Shown here piece after piece: positions 61,382 through 64,000 of a stretch of DNA of 64,000 nt. Both the position numbers and the translations under genes were made by a program. Source of the DNA: Flavobacterium cyclinae (lineage in GTDB: Bacteria; Bacteroidota; Bacteroidia; Flavobacteriales; Flavobacteriaceae); NCBI RefSeq assembly GCF_021172145.1, contig NZ_CP089095.1, positions 124,001 to 188,000 on the forward strand, in the 5' to 3' direction. Below the pieces are notes generated by a model. It was not told where the DNA came from, searched no databases, and saw only the letters and a list, made by a program, of their open reading frames with translations. Each line of letters starts with the position of its first letter. Within the stretch, counting starts at the first letter, position 1.

Positions 61382-62908
61382 TTATTTATTTTTTTTAAGT
61401 TGGTACAAATCAACTCGGCGATCTTTCATGGTTCTCACGCTTCCATGTTCATGGAGTTCTTTTAATAAATCGATGTCAACATCCACAATTAAAGTCATTT
61501 CAGTATTTGGTGTGGCTTCTGCTTTAATTCCGTTACTTGGAAAAGCAAAATCAGAAGGTGTAAATACCGCTGCTTGTGCATACTGAATATCCATGTTGTT
61601 TACCTTTGGTAAGTTTCCAACACAACCGGCAATAGCAACATAGCATTCGTTTTCAATTGCACGTGCTTGGGCACAATGTTTTACTCGCGTATAACCGTTT
61701 TGCGTATCGGTTAAAAAAGGGACAAACAAAATATTCATTCCTTCATCAGCCATCAATCTTGATAACTCTGGAAATTCCACATCATAACAAATCATGATTC
61801 CAATTTTACCACAATCGGTATCAAAAGTCTGAATGGTATCGCCACCTGTAATTCCCCAATGAAACACCTCGTTTGGTGTAATATGGATTTTGCGATACAT
61901 TTCGCTTGTTCCATCTCGTTTACACAAAAAACCTACATTATATACATGTCCGTTTTCGATAAAAGGCATGCTTCCTGTAATGATGTTGATGTTATATGAA
62001 ATTGCAAATTCTTGAAATTTTGAACGAACAGCTTCAGTATGGCGAGCCAGTTCTCGAATTGCTTCTGCTTCTGACAAATGATTGTAATCGGCCATTAAAG
62101 GTGCGGTAAAAAATTCCGGGAAAAGCGCAAAGTCGCTACCATAACCCGAAACGGCGTCTATAAAAAATTCGGCTTGCTCAAACAATGCATCTAAATTTCC
62201 TAGCGAACGCATTTGCCATTGAATTAGACCCAAACGAACAATACTTTTTTCTGTATTTATCAATTTTGGACTATCGTCATAATAAATATTATTCCATTCT
62301 AATAAAACAGCATATTCTTGCGATTCTACATCGCCTTCTAAATAATTTTTAAGCACTCGAACTTCGTGGAAATCATTACTCAATTGGAAGGATAAAACCG
62401 GGTCGTAAATTTCTTTCTTCTTTACTTTTTCAATATAAACTTTTGGTGTTATTTCGTCTTTATATTTTCCATAGTTTGGAATTCTTCCAGCAAAAATGAT
62501 GGATTTTAAGTTCAATTGCTCACACAATTCTTTTCTTACATCGTATAATCGTCTTCCTAATCGTAATCCACGATATTGCGGATTTATAAAAACATCTATT
62601 CCGTATAAAACTTCTCCGTCTGGGTTATGTGATTTGAAAGTATAATTTGCAGTAATCGCTTTGTAGGTTCTTGTTTTAAAAGCAAAATCTTCTGTTACTA
62701 AAAGCGATAAGGCGGAGCCTACTACAACTCCGTCAACAACAATAACTAGTTGTCCTTCTGGAAATTTTTCTAGTAAAAGTTCAATTTGATCTTCTTTCCA
62801 AAATGAATCCATCATATCAGGATACGATTCAATCATGGATTTTTTTAATTCTTTGTAATCTTCTATTTTAAGATTACGTAATTCGATAGACTTAATATTT
62901 GTTGGCAT
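61382..62908 (-). CDS. GNAT N-acetyltransferase fused to a carbon-nitrogen hydrolase
   Basis: 508-residue two-domain cytoplasmic enzyme. An N-terminal GNAT domain (about 5-205) has the acetyl-CoA-binding YRGLRLGRRLYDVRKEL. A C-terminal nitrilase-superfamily domain (about 220-500) shows the catalytic Glu in ALFPEFFTAP, Lys in YRKIHITPNE and Cys in GIMICYDVEFPE. The start is set at ATG 62908 (MPTNIKSIE); the 14 codons upstream are hydrophobic and lie in an AT-rich leader. This fusion is known in bacteria, and its amide substrate is not. Confidence 0.9.
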   Translation of the reverse strand: MPTNIKSIELRNLKIEDYKELKKSMIESYPDMMDSFWKEDQIELLLEKFPEGQLVIVVDGVVVGSALSLLVTEDFAFKTRTYKAITANYTFKSHNPDGEVLYGIDVFINPQYRGLRLGRRLYDVRKELCEQLNLKSIIFAGRIPNYGKYKDEITPKVYIEKVKKKEIYDPVLSFQLSNDFHEVRVLKNYLEGDVESQEYAVLLEWNNIYYDDSPKLINTEKSIVRLGLIQWQMRSLGNLDALFEQAEFFIDAVSGYGSDFALFPEFFTAPLMADYNHLSEAEAIRELARHTEAVRSKFQEFAISYNINIITGSMPFIENGHVYNVGFLCKRDGTSEMYRKIHITPNEVFHWGITGGDTIQTFDTDCGKIGIMICYDVEFPELSRLMADEGMNILFVPFLTDTQNGYTRVKHCAQARAIENECYVAIAGCVGNLPKVNNMDIQYAQAAVFTPSDFAFPSNGIKAEATPNTEMTLIVDVDIDLLKELHEHGSVRTMKDRRVDLYQLKKNK

Positions 62909-63053
62909 ATATAATTGATTTTCAACAAATATAATAAAAATAATTTCCATTTACAAACGCTTACAAATATTTACAACCGAAATTAAGTGGCTAAATACCG
63001 AATAACGTTTTTTTCTTGCCACATCTTTGCACTGTCGAAATGAACGAATTATT

Positions 63054-63498
63054 AGTCGCAGTTTTCAGTCACAGTTTTCAGAAAAATTAACAGAATGGAT
63101 TTTAAAGAATTATTAGCCTATCAAAAAGCTTTTTCATTAGCTATGGAAATTAAAAAAGTATCTGATTCATTTCCAAAAGAAGAAAATATGCATTAACAGA
63201 TCAAGTTAGAAGATCATCAAGAAGTGTATGTGCCAATATTGCGGAAGCTTACAGAAAGAGAAGATATATAAATCATTTTATAAGTAAGCTTACTGATTCA
63301 GATGGTGAAAATTCTGAAACTTCCGTTTGGTTAGATTTTGCTTTAGAATGTAATTATTTATCAAAGGAACAGCATATTGATATGGTTGAAAATCCGAAGA
63401 AATTGGTAAATTAATTAATTAGATGATTTTAAATCCAACAAGATTTGGTTGTAAATCATAAAATTAAACACCTGTGACTGAACACTGCGACTGCGACT
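63054..63498. mobile_element. Inverted-repeat-bounded element around a decayed IVP gene
   Basis: The left end, AGTCGCAGTTTTCAGTCACAG (63054-63074), corresponds to the reverse complement of the right end (63472-63498), apart from one extra GCAGTC-type unit and a base change. A 445-base unit with a single gene remnant lies between them. Whether it was mobilised as a unit is inferred; no transposase is present. Confidence 0.55.
63095..63461 (+). pseudogene. Four-helix-bundle (23S rRNA-intervening-sequence, IVP family) protein, broken
   Basis: Reading in three segments gives a complete IVP protein: MDFKELLAYQKAFSLAMEIK ... FPKEE, then YALTDQVRRSSRSVCANIAE and EAYRKRRYINHFISKLTDS, GENSETSVWLDFALECNYLS, then LIN and MILNPTRFGCKS. 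The first frame stops at 63194-63196. Restoring one A in the run at 63183-63186 continues it in a frame read from TAT at 63187. A second missing base near 63393 shifts it again, and a TAG at 63420-63422 stands where TAT (Tyr) is expected. At least two frameshifts and one nonsense change mean it is not functional, unless sequencing errors explain them. Confidence 0.85.
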
Positions 63499-63531
63499 AA
63501 AAAGTAACATAATTATTAATATTTACACGCC

Positions 63532-63852
63532 ATGAAAAACAGAGTACAATTAATCGGACATGTAGGTCAAGAACCAGAAATCAAAAACTTAGAATCTGGA
63601 AGAGTAGCTAACTTCACTATCGCTACGAATGAAAATTACACCAACGCCAAAGGTGAAAAAGTAGAACAAACCGAATGGCACCGCGTTTCCGCTTGGGGAA
63701 AAACAGTTGACATTATTGAAAAATTGTTAACTAAAGGAAGCTACGTTGCCATCGAAGGAAAATTAACCCACAGAAACTACGACGATAAAGACGGAAACAA
63801 ACGTTATATCACAGAAGTGGTTGCGAATGAATTGGTTTTATTAAGTAAATAA
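63532..63852 (+). CDS. ssb: Single-stranded DNA-binding protein
   Basis: 106-residue SSB, an OB-fold protein that coats single-stranded DNA in replication and repair. MKNRVQLIGHVGQEPEIKNL, EWHRVSAWGKTVDII and GSYVAIEGKLTHRNYDDKDG cover the fold. It lacks the usual long disordered tail with the DDDIPF-type tip, so its partner interactions may be limited. A near-identical second copy begins 64 bases downstream, and both copies share the leader TTAATATTTAYACGCC before the start codon. Confidence 0.93.
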   Translation: MKNRVQLIGHVGQEPEIKNLESGRVANFTIATNENYTNAKGEKVEQTEWHRVSAWGKTVDIIEKLLTKGSYVAIEGKLTHRNYDDKDGNKRYITEVVANELVLLSK

Positions 63853-63862
63853 TCAAGTTCAA

Positions 63863-63878
63863 TCCCGAAGCTTCGGGA
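63863..63878. repeat. Perfect palindrome between the ssb genes
   Basis: TCCCGAAGCTTCGGGA is a 16-base perfect palindrome with no loop and no T run, so it is not a typical terminator. It lies in the 64-base gap between the two ssb genes. Confidence 0.7.
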
Positions 63879-63916
63879 CAAATTCAATTAACACAAACAT
63901 TTAATATTTATACGCC

Positions 63917-64000
63917 ATGAAGAATTCAGTACAATTAATCGGACACGTTGGTCAAGAACCAGAAATCAAAAACCTTGAAGGAGGAAAAAAATTAGCAAAC
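63917..64000 (+). CDS. Single-stranded DNA-binding protein, second tandem copy (3' end outside window)
   Basis: The 28 visible codons read MKNSVQLIGHVGQEPEIKNL then EGGKKLAN, close to the first 28 of the ssb gene at 63532 (four to six substitutions). The leader before the ATG is also shared. It is a tandem duplicate; whether it carries a full C-terminal tail cannot be seen. Confidence 0.88.
   Translation, partial: MKNSVQLIGHVGQEPEIKNLEGGKKLAN

Overview
The window looks like chromosome from a low-GC member of the Bacteroidota, most likely Flavobacterium or a close relative. Four signs support this. Three secreted proteins end in a type IX secretion (T9SS) type A sorting domain. Putative promoters carry the Bacteroidota -7 box TAnnTTTG. 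Purine-rich Shine-Dalgarno sequences are largely absent, and many adjacent genes are coupled by TAATG or ATGA overlaps. The gene families are also typical flavobacterial ones: TonB receptors, M13 peptidase, DUF6624, DUF6265, DUF1573 and FeoAB. No rRNA, tRNA, CRISPR array, phage or intact insertion sequence was seen. The window begins inside a penicillin-binding protein gene and ends inside a second ssb gene.

Layout. 1-4.1 kb: PBP1A end, scoA/scoB CoA transferase, an rRNA methyltransferase and a lipoprotein. 4.1-8.4 kb (minus): class I fumarase, a DUF6438-like lipoprotein, and a fused SpmA/SpmB-type membrane protein. 8.5-11.5 kb: secreted S8 protease. 11.5-14.9 kb (minus): exonuclease, serine hydrolase, O6-alkylguanine repair protein, DUF1573 protein. 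15-17 kb: two-component system, then a cytochrome c. 17.4-31.3 kb: heme biosynthesis, with hemB alone, an operon hemA-hemC-trkH-trkA-hemD-hemE-hemF on minus, and a divergent AraC regulator followed by hemH and a hemJ-like gene. 31.3-35 kb: a second histidine kinase, enoyl-CoA hydratase, glutamate dehydrogenase. 35-39.5 kb (minus): HD hydrolase, acyl-ACP desaturase, acyltransferase, bacilliredoxin, lipoproteins. 39.5-49.4 kb: a metal-uptake region with a TonB receptor coupled to lycopene cyclase, a DtxR-type regulator with a ZIP transporter, a 42-residue Cys-rich FeoB-associated protein, a FecA-like receptor, and feoA-feoB. 49.4-57.4 kb: SCO1 protein, then a run of two T9SS exoproteins and an M13 peptidase. 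57.5-63 kb (minus): DMT transporter, epimerase, small conserved proteins, GNAT-nitrilase fusion. 63-64 kb: a decayed four-helix-bundle (IVP) gene inside inverted repeats, then tandem ssb genes.

How it works together. Nearly all of the heme pathway from glutamyl-tRNA onward is here (hemL was not seen), next to iron and other metal uptake, cytochrome c and SCO1, so iron and respiration are the main theme. The AraC gene is divergent from hemA, and the gap holds two copies of CGCTTGAAG exactly 21 bp apart, placed like activator sites. A TTTAG-N6-CTAAA-like dyad recurs at the promoters of one TonB receptor and of feoA, with a related half at the second receptor, near the DtxR-type gene.

The most unusual DNA is the small repeats: a GTC-hairpin-CT family whose stems vary by compensating changes, one copy of which is translated inside a gene; a second family of palindromes in intergenic gaps; and short tandem arrays like those flanking the IVP pseudogene.
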